Assembly: GCA_937899395.1 (NCBI GenBank)
Contig: CALBPU010000169.1
Span: forward strand, 13,898-77,897
Length of the DNA stretch: 64,000 bases
Direction: 5' to 3'
DNA from: an uncultured Fretibacterium sp.
GTDB lineage: Bacteria; Synergistota; Synergistia; Synergistales; Aminobacteriaceae
The position numbers and the translations under genes are program-made. This document shows positions 44,201 through 51,856 of this stretch, in pieces. Each line of letters starts with the position of its first letter. Position 1 is the stretch's first letter. The notes beneath the pieces are model-generated. The model was given only the letters and a program-made list of their open reading frames with translations. It was not told the origin of the DNA and made no database searches.

Positions 44201-46594
44201 TCTAAAGGTTGGGCATCACATAGGGCAATCGGGCTTGCAAGAATTAAAACCGATCTTTCGGATTTGAATCTCAATGTCTCGATTAACGCTCCGAAAAAAA
44301 TTGAACCTGCTTCAAAACTTCCTGTAACGATAAAAATAAACGGTGCTTCAGCTTCAGTTATAAATAACGCCGATGTGGCAGTTGCTTTTGTCGATGACGG
44401 AGTGTTAGGACTGACAAATTATAAAACTCCTGACCTCTTAAAACATTTCTGGGGATTGAAGAAATTAAACTCAGAAGGCTTTGACATTTACGACCAATTA
44501 ATCCCTGTAGAAAACAGAGCAACGGAACAGTTACACCCCGCAGGTGATGAGGCACTCGGAGCTTTAGCTGCAAATGGAGATGTACAGAGATTCAAAATTT
44601 TGTCGTTATTCGACGGAGTGTTGTTAGCTGATAAAAACGGCGAAATTCATACCGAGTTTGAAATTCCTGAGTTCAGCGGAAGAGGAAGGCTTTTTGTAGT
44701 TGCGGCATCAGGGAGAAGTTTCGGCAGTGCTGAACAGACAATCGAAATTGCAAGAGACATTGTAACGGAGACAGGTTTACCGAGATTTGCGGCTCCAGGA
44801 GATATTTTTGCGGTGCCTGTATCAGTCTTTAACACTTCAAACGAAAACAGAGACGTGAAAATTAATTTAGTTCCTGAAGGTTTAATGCTCGATGAATCTT
44901 TCACGACATTAAAAATTTCAGCAGGTTCAAAGGCATCATTCAACACTCAGGCAAAAGCTCTCGGAGGAAGTAATAAAGCATTGTTGAAAATTACGACCTC
45001 ATGGACTGAAAATAACGCTGAAAAATCTTTCACTCAGGAAATTGAAATCCCTGTTAGAGTTGCATGGCCTGTTATAACAGTGGGAGGTTCTGGAATTTTT
45101 GAGAACGGAACAACTAAACTTGAAATTCCGCTTGATGATTTTGTCGGAAATGTTAGAGGTTCATTGACGCTTGCGAATACTCCGGCAATAAATTTGAACA
45201 AGGCTATTGATTTTCTCAATAATTATCCTTACGCTTGCCTTGAACAAACTATTTCGGGAGCATGGCCGTTTTTGATTTTACCTGATGCAGTTGCGGAACT
45301 TGATCCTATGGTTACGACCGATACGGCTTTACACGAAAGAACCGACGGAGCTATTGCACGAATACAATCAATGCAGTTATACGACGGTTCGTTCACGATG
45401 TGGCCTGGAAGCAATACGCCTTTTAATTGGGGCAGTGTATATGCAGCTCATTTCCTGTTGAAGGCAAGGGACGCAGGAGTTAATTATCCCGAAGAAATGT
45501 TTACGGGAGTGTTGAATTGGATAAGGCAATTTTTAGCTTCAATGCCTGCATACGAATCGCCTGATGATGAACGAGATGATTTAACGACTAAGGCATATGC
45601 TGTATATGTTTTAGCGTTGAACGATGAAAAGCCTTTAGGCTGGATTGAATATTTGCGTGAGAACTCTAACAACTTGAGAGCTTCAGGTCATATTTATTTG
45701 GCGGGTGCGCAATCTTTAATCGACGGTAACGCAGATGCTTTGAGAAATTTAACGCTCGGCAAAAATTCGGGATATTCAGGCGGAACTCTTGAGAGCGATA
45801 CACGAAATACGGCGATATTGTTATCAATGTGGCTTGATGTTGAACCTCAGGCACCTGAAGTTACGGAGCTTGCCTCACGTTTATTGACGCTTGAAAGTAA
45901 AGGCGGTTGGTTCAGCACACAGGATAATTCATCGGCAATAATCGCTCTTGCACGTTACAACGTTGAAACAGCAGGCGCAAAAAGCAATATTCACGCTCAA
46001 GTCAACACAGACACAAGCGACAAAGCAATTTTGACTTACGACAGCACTTCAAAACCTGTCAGCTTAAAAATCAATGATCTTCCCAGAGGCACGGGAATTT
46101 TAATAGAAGCACAGGGAGACGGACAAGGCTGTTATACATGGAGCGTAAACGGTTATCCGAAATCACAGCCTAAACCCGAACGCCGTAACGTTAATATTGA
46201 ATGTCTGTATTTTGACGAAAACGGAAATGTTTTGAATCCTTCAGAGCCTGTTGAACAAGGAAAAGTTATTCAGGTTGTCTTAGGCATAAAACCTTCAATG
46301 ACAATTAACAATCTTGCTTTGAATTATTTATTGCCTGCTGGATTTGAGCTTGAAAATCCGAGACTTGATGACGGCGTTGAGGATTCTGAAAACTCTTACG
46401 GAGTTGTGAATGACATCAGAGATGACAGACTGATATTATTCTTTGACAAATTGAGCGCAGAAAGGTCATACGGCTTTAAGATGAGGGCTGTTACACGAGG
46501 AACGTTCAAAGTCCCTCAGATTAGTGCTTACGGAATGTATGACTCAACGATACGTTTTACAGGAAATGCACAGCCTGATATTATAATTAAATAG
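41210..46594 (+). CDS. Bacterial alpha-2-macroglobulin (thioester protease trap)
   Basis: A 1794-residue exported protein: signal peptide IFLLLLLIIFSLGISSAWSA, a run of MG beta-sandwich domains, a bait-region area, and the thioester motif CLEQ in YPYACLEQTISG near residue 1343, followed by the helical TED domain (DGSFTMWPGS, DLTTKAYAVYVLA). Such proteins entrap proteases at the cell envelope; no lipobox is obvious, so it may be periplasmic. An adjacent pbpC, common in proteobacteria, is absent. The start is TTG at 41210, with AAAGGAA upstream. A strong terminator follows. Confidence 0.92.
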   Translation: MHKSQKIFLLLLLIIFSLGISSAWSAQTRSNMPAGVQSFSPTGTVPDNVSFRVVFRNPVVNKNQMGKVITPENSLFPIELNPPLQLEGRWQNDRTFTAKLLSPLRSATTYTATLKENLKDRRGNKIGSGKFVFQTEGLSPTDIKASMGRDGNAYFNLGFNMRIDPARLKGFMRILNAQGREMPYSINGALPSRTIRVAVPVEKFSSRQKFTVKIAAGLKSGEGDLGIEKDFSETVILDPELNVLGLYPEENAIRASFNFGIDPTAAKSFIDIEPSVNNPTFESTWTDESFMIRTDDFKPRSRFVITFRKGFPSKGGLVLKEDYKQAVIMPDLDSEVRLPASGTYLTPLNKGLIPVELLNVKKLQLDLWRMYENNIPHVLNGDYDNFKRDIAKRVFTKEIPVDLPLNERVRKSIPLDEIAKGERGLFLLTVRDSEKEWWNEAEQMINLSDMGATARLWEDAILIWVNTLTTARGISEANVKIYSDKKQLLAEGSTNNGGVFYYELPEGQTWQSDNQPDVAVISKTEEGNTDLTYIQLTRNLLNREVFDTSGREWLKSGYDAAIFSPRDIYRTGENALFKAIVRNSNLTTPEAFPVLFIVRDTLGRKVKQEAVTLNAKGSAVAEVNLPSNALTGLWTASLAIPGNEDKPIAAYKFHVEDFAPPRLEVKLNSYRKYLVHNDTLTADIYARWLFGVDGAGLKFKTSWTAREGSFTPEQDRWKGYSFGDPERHFTFTDGELEEANLDNFGNGHANLTLDEDWQAPTIINVTLRAEVMEDGGRWVSSSITRPYYPAPYLLGIAPAVDNFTVRNDTAFKVAAVTPDEEPANPGELNAELYKVTWNYNMIEIDGRKRWQSSEELQKVDEKTFTLKNGLGEISFKPENYGAYLVRVSDGDDNARAVYRFYATDPEYAGGGSQLIDRIEISTEKEFYRLGETARIKVKVPFEGLLMVMVENAKMMPQTRKIQNVKESEVVFEVPVTQDFRPNAWFSAWLIRPVTDEDSKGWASHRAIGLARIKTDLSDLNLNVSINAPKKIEPASKLPVTIKINGASASVINNADVAVAFVDDGVLGLTNYKTPDLLKHFWGLKKLNSEGFDIYDQLIPVENRATEQLHPAGDEALGALAANGDVQRFKILSLFDGVLLADKNGEIHTEFEIPEFSGRGRLFVVAASGRSFGSAEQTIEIARDIVTETGLPRFAAPGDIFAVPVSVFNTSNENRDVKINLVPEGLMLDESFTTLKISAGSKASFNTQAKALGGSNKALLKITTSWTENNAEKSFTQEIEIPVRVAWPVITVGGSGIFENGTTKLEIPLDDFVGNVRGSLTLANTPAINLNKAIDFLNNYPYACLEQTISGAWPFLILPDAVAELDPMVTTDTALHERTDGAIARIQSMQLYDGSFTMWPGSNTPFNWGSVYAAHFLLKARDAGVNYPEEMFTGVLNWIRQFLASMPAYESPDDERDDLTTKAYAVYVLALNDEKPLGWIEYLRENSNNLRASGHIYLAGAQSLIDGNADALRNLTLGKNSGYSGGTLESDTRNTAILLSMWLDVEPQAPEVTELASRLLTLESKGGWFSTQDNSSAIIALARYNVETAGAKSNIHAQVNTDTSDKAILTYDSTSKPVSLKINDLPRGTGILIEAQGDGQGCYTWSVNGYPKSQPKPERRNVNIECLYFDENGNVLNPSEPVEQGKVIQVVLGIKPSMTINNLALNYLLPAGFELENPRLDDGVEDSENSYGVVNDIRDDRLILFFDKLSAERSYGFKMRAVTRGTFKVPQISAYGMYDSTIRFTGNAQPDIIIK

Positions 46595-46619
46595 TCATTT
46601 TTCTCACTACTTTCTTATA

Positions 46620-46658
46620 TTAACTCTCTGAAAATTTTTTCGGAGGGTTAATTTTTTT
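46620..46658 (+). terminator. Terminator of the alpha-2-macroglobulin gene
   Basis: TTAACTCTCTGAAAA pairs with TTTTCGGAGGGTTAA (15 pairs with two G-U) across a two-base centre, followed by seven T. Confidence 0.88.
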
Positions 46659-46671
46659 GCTGTAAAATTAT

Positions 46672-46790
46672 GTTAGAACCAACAATGGCGATTGCGGTTA
46701 TGTAGGTGGCATTGTCGGGTATCTCTCTTAAACGAGTCAAAGCTATCGCTAAATCTTCAGGCATTGTTATTGGCGAGTGATTTTTCCCTG
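46672..46790 (+). pseudogene. Remnant of a GLUG-repeat surface protein
   Basis: Codons from 46675 read RTNNGDCGYVGGIVGYLS then stop; after a one-base shift the sequence continues as LKRVKAIAKSSGIVIGE before another stop. GYVGGIVGY is the core of the GLUG motif, as in the protease at 10.4 kb (YSGGIVGLMHGG). It has no start signal and no upstream continuation, so it is best read as a degraded fragment. The evidence is short and could be chance. Confidence 0.35.
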
Positions 46791-46851
46791 CATTAATCCA
46801 GTATTTTCAAGCGCAAAAAATACAGAAATAAAATATCAGTAATTTTACGTA

Positions 46852-46880
46852 TGGTCAAAATAAAAATCTAAGTGTAATAT
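46852..46880 (+). promoter_or_regulatory. Weak promoter-like pair
   Basis: TGGTCA (46852-46857), 17 bases, TAATAT (46875-46880). It would start transcription at about 46887, at the beginning of the structured segment in front of the porin gene. Confidence 0.35.
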
Positions 46881-46885
46881 ATGCA

Positions 46886-47110
46886 CCGTGCTACACGAAA
46901 TACGTAAAGCACAATCGTCAAACCGACGCACAACGGATTAACCGGCGGCAATGAATTGAGGTGTAAAACCCCGTTAGGCCATTAAGGAAGAGTTGGAGCG
47001 AAGGGCGCAGGAGGTCGGATTGTAATGAAGCCTCTATCTGTTAAAGGGATTGAAAGGAAACAAGGCAACTTCGAACCCCCACAGCTCAGGGCTTAGAGAC
47101 ATAAAAGACT
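46886..47110 (+). ncRNA. Structured, omega-RNA-like segment upstream of the SLH porin gene
   Basis: This non-coding stretch is richer in G+C than its surroundings and has several local stems: GTGCT/AGCAC (46888-46912), CGTC/GACG (46916-46928) and a GAGGTGTAAAACCCC element followed by GTTAGGCC. Further on are TAATGAAGCC, AGGGATTGAAAGGAA and CGAACCCCCACAGC. These blocks recall the 3' parts of IS605/IS1341-type elements, where omega RNA overlaps the right end. No tnpB remains. The other reading is a long structured 5' leader of the porin mRNA. Nothing else coding is seen between 46790 and the porin start. Confidence 0.38.
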
Positions 47111-47162
47111 GAGTGCGCAGGACGATAAAGTTTATTGAAAATTTAATAGGGGGTTTTTCACA

Positions 47163-48716
47163 ATGAAAAAATTAGCAGTATTAATCGCTGTAGTTTTAGT
47201 AGCAGCACTTGCAGCCCCGGCGCTTTCAGAGACTAATCCTTTTATGGACGTTCCCATGAATCACTGGGCTTACGATGCAATCGGTCAGTTAGCGGCACAC
47301 GGTATTCTTTCAGGTTATCCTGACGGACTTTACAAAGGCAAACAGCAGACAACTCGTTATGAGATGGCTTCAGCTTTAGCCAGAGCATTAGCAGTTGTTG
47401 ACATGACCAAAGCAAGCAAGCAGGACGTTGAGATGCTCAAGAAACTCGTTGTTGAGTTCAAAGATGAGCTTGAAGCACTCGGTGTACGCGTTGATGAGCT
47501 TGACGAGAGAGTAGCAGTCCTTGAGGACAGGCTCGGCGGATGGCACATTCACGGAGATTTGGCTCTTGATATTAACTATCAGAAGAACCAGGAAAGCCCG
47601 GATCCTGACGGAGAAATCACATTTGATGATGCAAAAATCTGGATCGAGCGCACATGGGGCGAAGACGATGAGTATCAGTTCGTAGCCAGACTTAACGGCG
47701 GCGACTATGCAAGAGAGGTTGCTTTCGACCGTTTCTATGTTGAAATGCCGTTCTTCTTCGATAGCAGACTTACACTCGGTCGTTTCGCATGGAACTGGGA
47801 AAAAGACTACAAAGTCGGCGGTATTCCTGCAACAGGAAGCTGGTTAGGCGATACCCAGATTACAGACTGGCAATGGAATGGTCTTGGTTTGACAAAGAAT
47901 TTCGGTCTTGGAACAGTTCAGGCTGTTGTAGCTCACTCAGGCGGCGATCGCTATGGTATGAACAACAGGGCTGCGACTATTCCTACAGTTGATACCTTCT
48001 GGAACGATTGGATGTTCATGTTGAGAGGTTCATTCCAGTTCACTGAGCAGTTTGCTTTAGATTTAGGCGGGCAGGCATTCATCGGTGATAACGCTGATAG
48101 ACGTTATACGGACTTAGATAATGTAGGTGAACCTTATCAGAACGGTGATATTCACTTTAAGAATTTGTGGACAATATTTGCCGGACTTCGTTTCAACTTC
48201 AACGAGAACGTTGCATTTAAGGGCATTTTCTATCATCAGGATATGAACCTTGAGCAGGCTAACACAAGGACAGTTACATGGGATAAGGTTGACAGAGACA
48301 ACGCTAACCATTGGGCAGTCATGTTCGACATCAAGCAGGCTCTTTTGAAGTTCACCAGCGTTTGGCTTGAGTACGGCCAGTACAAAGAGGGCTTCATCGC
48401 ACGTTCGGGCGACTCGATCTTCTATGCTCCTACATTCGGTCTTTACTTTGCACCTGATGATATGAAGTACTGGAGAGTAGTTCTTGGTCAGGAATGGAAC
48501 GACAAGTGGGCAACTCACCTCTTCTACTATGGCTACAAGGTCGACAACATGGGCAATGATGGCAAGGACTGGAAGCCTGCAGAGTTCGGACTTGGTGTTC
48601 AGTACAATCTTAACGACTACACAACAATGGGTCTCAACTATGTACACGTCAAGAGCGATCTGGACGGCACAGACAACGACAACGTTGTGAGATTCAGAAC
48701 AGCAGTCAGCTTCTAA
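47163..48716 (+). CDS. SLH-domain outer-membrane porin
   Basis: A 517-residue protein: signal peptide ending APALSE, one SLH domain (NPFMDVPMNHWAYDAIGQLA at 25-44, through about residue 80) that binds peptidoglycan-linked polymer, a coiled coil (about 85-125, DELEALGVRVDELDERVAVL) and a C-terminal beta barrel of alternating strands ending in Phe (RFRTAVSF). This is the architecture of the Synergistota major outer-membrane protein and ties the outer membrane to the cell wall. Codon choice (many AAC, TTC, CTC) is unlike that of its AT-rich neighbours, a sign of high expression. GGGGG lies about ten bases before the ATG. Confidence 0.92.
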   Translation: MKKLAVLIAVVLVAALAAPALSETNPFMDVPMNHWAYDAIGQLAAHGILSGYPDGLYKGKQQTTRYEMASALARALAVVDMTKASKQDVEMLKKLVVEFKDELEALGVRVDELDERVAVLEDRLGGWHIHGDLALDINYQKNQESPDPDGEITFDDAKIWIERTWGEDDEYQFVARLNGGDYAREVAFDRFYVEMPFFFDSRLTLGRFAWNWEKDYKVGGIPATGSWLGDTQITDWQWNGLGLTKNFGLGTVQAVVAHSGGDRYGMNNRAATIPTVDTFWNDWMFMLRGSFQFTEQFALDLGGQAFIGDNADRRYTDLDNVGEPYQNGDIHFKNLWTIFAGLRFNFNENVAFKGIFYHQDMNLEQANTRTVTWDKVDRDNANHWAVMFDIKQALLKFTSVWLEYGQYKEGFIARSGDSIFYAPTFGLYFAPDDMKYWRVVLGQEWNDKWATHLFYYGYKVDNMGNDGKDWKPAEFGLGVQYNLNDYTTMGLNYVHVKSDLDGTDNDNVVRFRTAVSF

Positions 48717-48760
48717 TCTAAGCGATTGGAAAAAAAATTGTAATATTGCGTAAACAAGGG

Positions 48761-48802
48761 GAAGTTTCGGTGAAATGAAACAGAATATAAAATCGAAACT
48801 TC
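48761..48802. repeat. Inverted repeat downstream of the porin gene
   Basis: GAAGTTTCG (48761-48769) and CGAAACTTC (48794-48802) are perfect complements 24 bases apart. It may stabilise the mRNA 3' end or act as an upstream part of the terminator region. Confidence 0.5.
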
Positions 48803-48828
48803 ATAGGAAAAACTAATATTTGAAATTA

Positions 48829-48866
48829 AAAAGCGGAATCTTCGAGTGTGAGGGTTCCGCTTTTTT
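48829..48866 (+). terminator. Terminator of the porin gene
   Basis: AAAAGCGGAA pairs with TTCCGCTTTT around a roughly 16-base loop; the T run continues to 48866. The next gene's ribosome binding site follows within 20 bases. Confidence 0.8.
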
Positions 48867-48892
48867 GCATTAAGTTTATGGGAGAAAATTTT

Positions 48893-49141
48893 ATGCAAAA
48901 TGTAAATATAACAGGCTTTCAAAAAAATATGATGCAAATTATAAAGCAGACTATAAAATATAATGAACCTTTGAATATTGTTACTGATGAAGGTAACGTT
49001 ATATTGCTTAGCGATGAAGATTACAGAGGAATGATTGAAACTATTAATTTATTGTCGATACCTGATATGCGTGAAAAATTGCTTGACGGTGCTGCGGAAC
49101 CTCTGTCGGAATGTATTCCTGAAGACAAAATAGCGTGGTGA
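48893..49141 (+). CDS. Phd/YefM-type antitoxin, no toxin gene attached
   Basis: The 82-residue product starts MQNVNITGFQKNMMQIIKQT and continues NEPLNIVTDEGNVILLSDEDYRG across residues 24-46, the Phd/YefM N-terminal fold that binds operator DNA. The C-terminal part (SIPDMREKLLDGAAEPLSEC) is where such antitoxins wrap their toxin. The ATG at 48893 is chosen for GGGAG eight bases upstream; the frame is open to 48848. The 85 bases after it hold only a terminator, so no RelE/Doc/Txe partner is present. Confidence 0.78.
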   Translation: MQNVNITGFQKNMMQIIKQTIKYNEPLNIVTDEGNVILLSDEDYRGMIETINLLSIPDMREKLLDGAAEPLSECIPEDKIAW

Positions 49142-49176
49142 TGTACAGTAGTGTAGAAGCAGTTGTATAAATTTTT

Positions 49177-49217
49177 AAGCGGAACTGTTAAAGATTATTT
49201 TGCCTGTTCCGCTTTTT
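49177..49217 (+). terminator. Terminator after the antitoxin gene
   Basis: AAGCGGAAC (49177-49185) and GTTCCGCTT (49206-49214) are perfect complements, followed by TTT. The stem sequence resembles that of the porin terminator. Confidence 0.75.
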
Positions 49218-49225
49218 ATGAGTGC

Positions 49226-50527
49226 TTAAGATGATGATTTTATTGTTAAAGTCATTCCGTCAATCGCTTTAACAACTCCGAAATTCCCTGCTTTAATTTC
49301 ACCTTCTGAAGATTTTGCTCGCCATATTTCACCATGACACATAACTTGTCCAAATTCTGTTTCGCTCAAATCCGAAATTATTTCAACTTTTAACCCCAAC
49401 ATTCCCTGGTTTCCTGTTGAAACTTTTCGCCGCATTCCCTTCAATACAAGATATGCTACGAAAATAAAACATATTCCGAGCGCAATCGCTATTCCGATTA
49501 TGAATGACATCGAAATTTGAAGCATCTCTCCTCCCGGTGCCCTGAACAAAAATATTCCTCCTAAACAAAATACAGGCAGTCCAACTAAAGTTAATACTCC
49601 CATTGTGCCTGCTATAAGGTCTATTGCCATAACAATTATTCCCGCAATTATCAAAACTATTCCCGCCCAATTAAACGGAAGCATTTTTAATCCTATCGAA
49701 CCTAACACAAGCATTAATCCTCCGACTGTGCCCAAAATAAATCCTCCCGGAGTAATTATCTCGAAGAATATCGCCATTATTCCGCCCGATATTAACAAGT
49801 ATGCAATTTGAGGGTCTGAAACAAACTGAATTATTTTTTCACTGAACGACATTTCGGCTCTTGTAACTTTAACTTCATCGTCAAAATTTATTTTCACGAA
49901 TTGCGAACCAACTTTTACACGCCGTCCCGAAATTGCTTTTATCAATGAATTTATATCTCCTGCAATAATATCAATAACTTTACCTTTTAGTGCCTCCGTT
50001 GCTGTTAATGATATGCTCTCTTCAATCATTTTTTCGGCGATTTCCTGATTTCGTCCCCTTAATTGAACTACCGAACGCATTTGAGCTTTTAAGTCATTCA
50101 TGATTTTTTTGCTCATGTCATTATCCTTGATGTCCTCGCCTGAAGCTACAACAGGGTGAGCAGCTCCGATGTTCGTTCCGGGAGACATGGCCGCTATATG
50201 TGCTGATTGAACTATAAAAGCTCCTGCGCTTGCAGCCCTTCCTCCTGAAGGTATCCAAACCGCAACAGGGACTTTTGACGCTAAAATCGATTGAACTATT
50301 CCTCGCATTGCCTCAACTAGTCCGCCCGGTGTATCAAGCTGAAAAATTATCAAAGAGTCTCCGTTAAGTTCAGAATCTTTTACGACTTCACGAACAAATT
50401 CTTCCATTTGAACTCCGACTGTTCCGTTTAATTCAGCAAGTGTTATTGTGCTGCGGGCATGTGCTTTTTGTTCGGCTGAAACGCTTAAACACATTATAAA
50501 AATTAAAACGCATAAAAATTTTTTCAT
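49226..50527 (-). CDS. NfeD-family membrane protein with ClpP-like serine protease domain
   Basis: The 433-residue long-form NfeD: signal peptide, ClpP-class protease domain with FQLDTPGGLVEAM and the nucleophile Ser100 in SGGRAASAGAFIVQ, a catalytic Lys likely in SKKIMNDLK near 150, then four transmembrane helices (from about 235) and a C-terminal OB domain (VEIISDLSETEFGQVMCHGEIWRAKS, read across its length). These proteins cleave membrane proteins such as stomatin-like partners; no stomatin gene is adjacent. It starts directly after the der stop codon. Confidence 0.9.
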   Translation of the reverse strand: MKKFLCVLIFIMCLSVSAEQKAHARSTITLAELNGTVGVQMEEFVREVVKDSELNGDSLIIFQLDTPGGLVEAMRGIVQSILASKVPVAVWIPSGGRAASAGAFIVQSAHIAAMSPGTNIGAAHPVVASGEDIKDNDMSKKIMNDLKAQMRSVVQLRGRNQEIAEKMIEESISLTATEALKGKVIDIIAGDINSLIKAISGRRVKVGSQFVKINFDDEVKVTRAEMSFSEKIIQFVSDPQIAYLLISGGIMAIFFEIITPGGFILGTVGGLMLVLGSIGLKMLPFNWAGIVLIIAGIIVMAIDLIAGTMGVLTLVGLPVFCLGGIFLFRAPGGEMLQISMSFIIGIAIALGICFIFVAYLVLKGMRRKVSTGNQGMLGLKVEIISDLSETEFGQVMCHGEIWRAKSSEGEIKAGNFGVVKAIDGMTLTIKSSS

Positions 50528-51853
50528 CTATTTATCTTTCTCCTTTCCTCTCCAAAATGTCCGAATCGGTGAACCTGTGAAATCTTCAAGCTCACGAATT
50601 TTATTTTTAACGTGATTTTCAAATGATGTATTAACAAGTTCGGGTTTGTTCACGAAAAATATAAATGTCGGCGGTTCCGTATCTGCTTGAGAACAATAAT
50701 AAACTTTTAACGCTCGTCCTTTTTTGTCCGAAGGCAGCCTGTCAAAAGCTAAAACATCTCTCATTAAACGATTTAATACATTCGTAGCAATTCTTTTTTG
50801 TCGATTTTCATTTACGGTTAAAACAGTCTGAATTATTTTCGTTATTCCTCGACCGTTTAGTGCCGAAGCAAAAATTACAGGCGCAAAATTTAAGAACGGC
50901 ATATCATCTTTGATTTTTTTCACGAGCTTGTCAGCTTTTGCATTTTCACCCGTAACTAAATCCCATTTATTCAAAACTAAAATTAATCCTTTACCCTTTT
51001 GAACAACATGTGCAGCAATTTTTTTGTCCTGATCAGTGCAAGGCTCCTGAGCGTCCATTAACAACAATGCAATATCAGAACGATCTACTGCGGCTAATGT
51101 CCTAACAAATGAATAATATTCCAAATCTCCGTCAAATTTTGCTCTCCGTCTTAATCCTGCCGTGTCTATAATCCTGAAGTCCTGACCGTCAATATTAATC
51201 GGCATATCAACAGGGTCTCTTGTTGTTCCTGCTATAGGACTTACTAACGAACGTTCCGAATTTGTTATTTTGTTCAGGAGAGAAGATTTCCCGACATTAG
51301 GTTTACCTGCTATTACGAGTTTGATTTCGTTTTTGTTTTCATCGTCGGAAAAATCTTGTTCATCATCGGGCAAAAATTTTATTACAGCGTTAAGTAATTC
51401 ATTTATCCCTCGTTTATGAAGTGCGCTTATCGGAATTACATTCTCAAATCCTAAAACATAAGCATCGTTTGCAAGATCATCGTGTTTAGGATCGTCGAGT
51501 TTATTCACGGCAATTATTACGGGCTTATTTCGTCGTAAAAAATTCGCTATCTCCTCATCTGAATTTGTAACGCCGTCTTTACCGTCAATCAAAAATATTA
51601 CAAGGTCGCATTCCTTCACCGCCTCGTCAACGTGAAATTTTATTCCCGAACTGAAAGCAGTATCTTCACCAAAAATTCCTCCGGTATCAATAACGTAAAA
51701 ATTTTTACCGCCGTATTCAACTTCACCGTATAATCTGTCCCTCGTTACTCCGGGCATATTGTCAACAATAGCTTCACGTGTTCCTGTTAATCTGTTAAAG
51801 AGTGAAGATTTCCCGGCGTTCGGACGACCTATTATCGCAACTATTCCAGCCAT
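50528..51853 (-). CDS. der: Ribosome biogenesis GTPase Der (EngA)
   Basis: The 441-residue protein has two consecutive GTPase domains and a KH-like tail and is needed for 50S assembly. G domain 1: AIIGRPNAGKSSLFNRLTG, DTGGIFG, NKLD; G domain 2: VIAGKPNVGKSSLLNKITN, DTAGLRRRAK, NKWD. The KH-like end has LKVYYCSQADTEPPTFIFFVN. It lies in LUD-asparaginase homologue-der-nfeD, all closely spaced. Confidence 0.97.
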   Translation of the reverse strand: MAGIVAIIGRPNAGKSSLFNRLTGTREAIVDNMPGVTRDRLYGEVEYGGKNFYVIDTGGIFGEDTAFSSGIKFHVDEAVKECDLVIFLIDGKDGVTNSDEEIANFLRRNKPVIIAVNKLDDPKHDDLANDAYVLGFENVIPISALHKRGINELLNAVIKFLPDDEQDFSDDENKNEIKLVIAGKPNVGKSSLLNKITNSERSLVSPIAGTTRDPVDMPINIDGQDFRIIDTAGLRRRAKFDGDLEYYSFVRTLAAVDRSDIALLLMDAQEPCTDQDKKIAAHVVQKGKGLILVLNKWDLVTGENAKADKLVKKIKDDMPFLNFAPVIFASALNGRGITKIIQTVLTVNENRQKRIATNVLNRLMRDVLAFDRLPSDKKGRALKVYYCSQADTEPPTFIFFVNKPELVNTSFENHVKNKIRELEDFTGSPIRTFWRGKEKDK

Positions 51854-51856
51854 TTT

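Noticed and set aside
46595..47162. RNase P RNA, tmRNA or a group II intron in the porin upstream region
   Set aside because: The conserved cores of these RNAs (for example the RNase P GAGGAAAGTC block or an intron domain V) are not present.
48114..48647. Minus-strand 177-codon frame
   Set aside because: It is antisense to the porin beta barrel; codon bias and domain content support the plus-strand gene.
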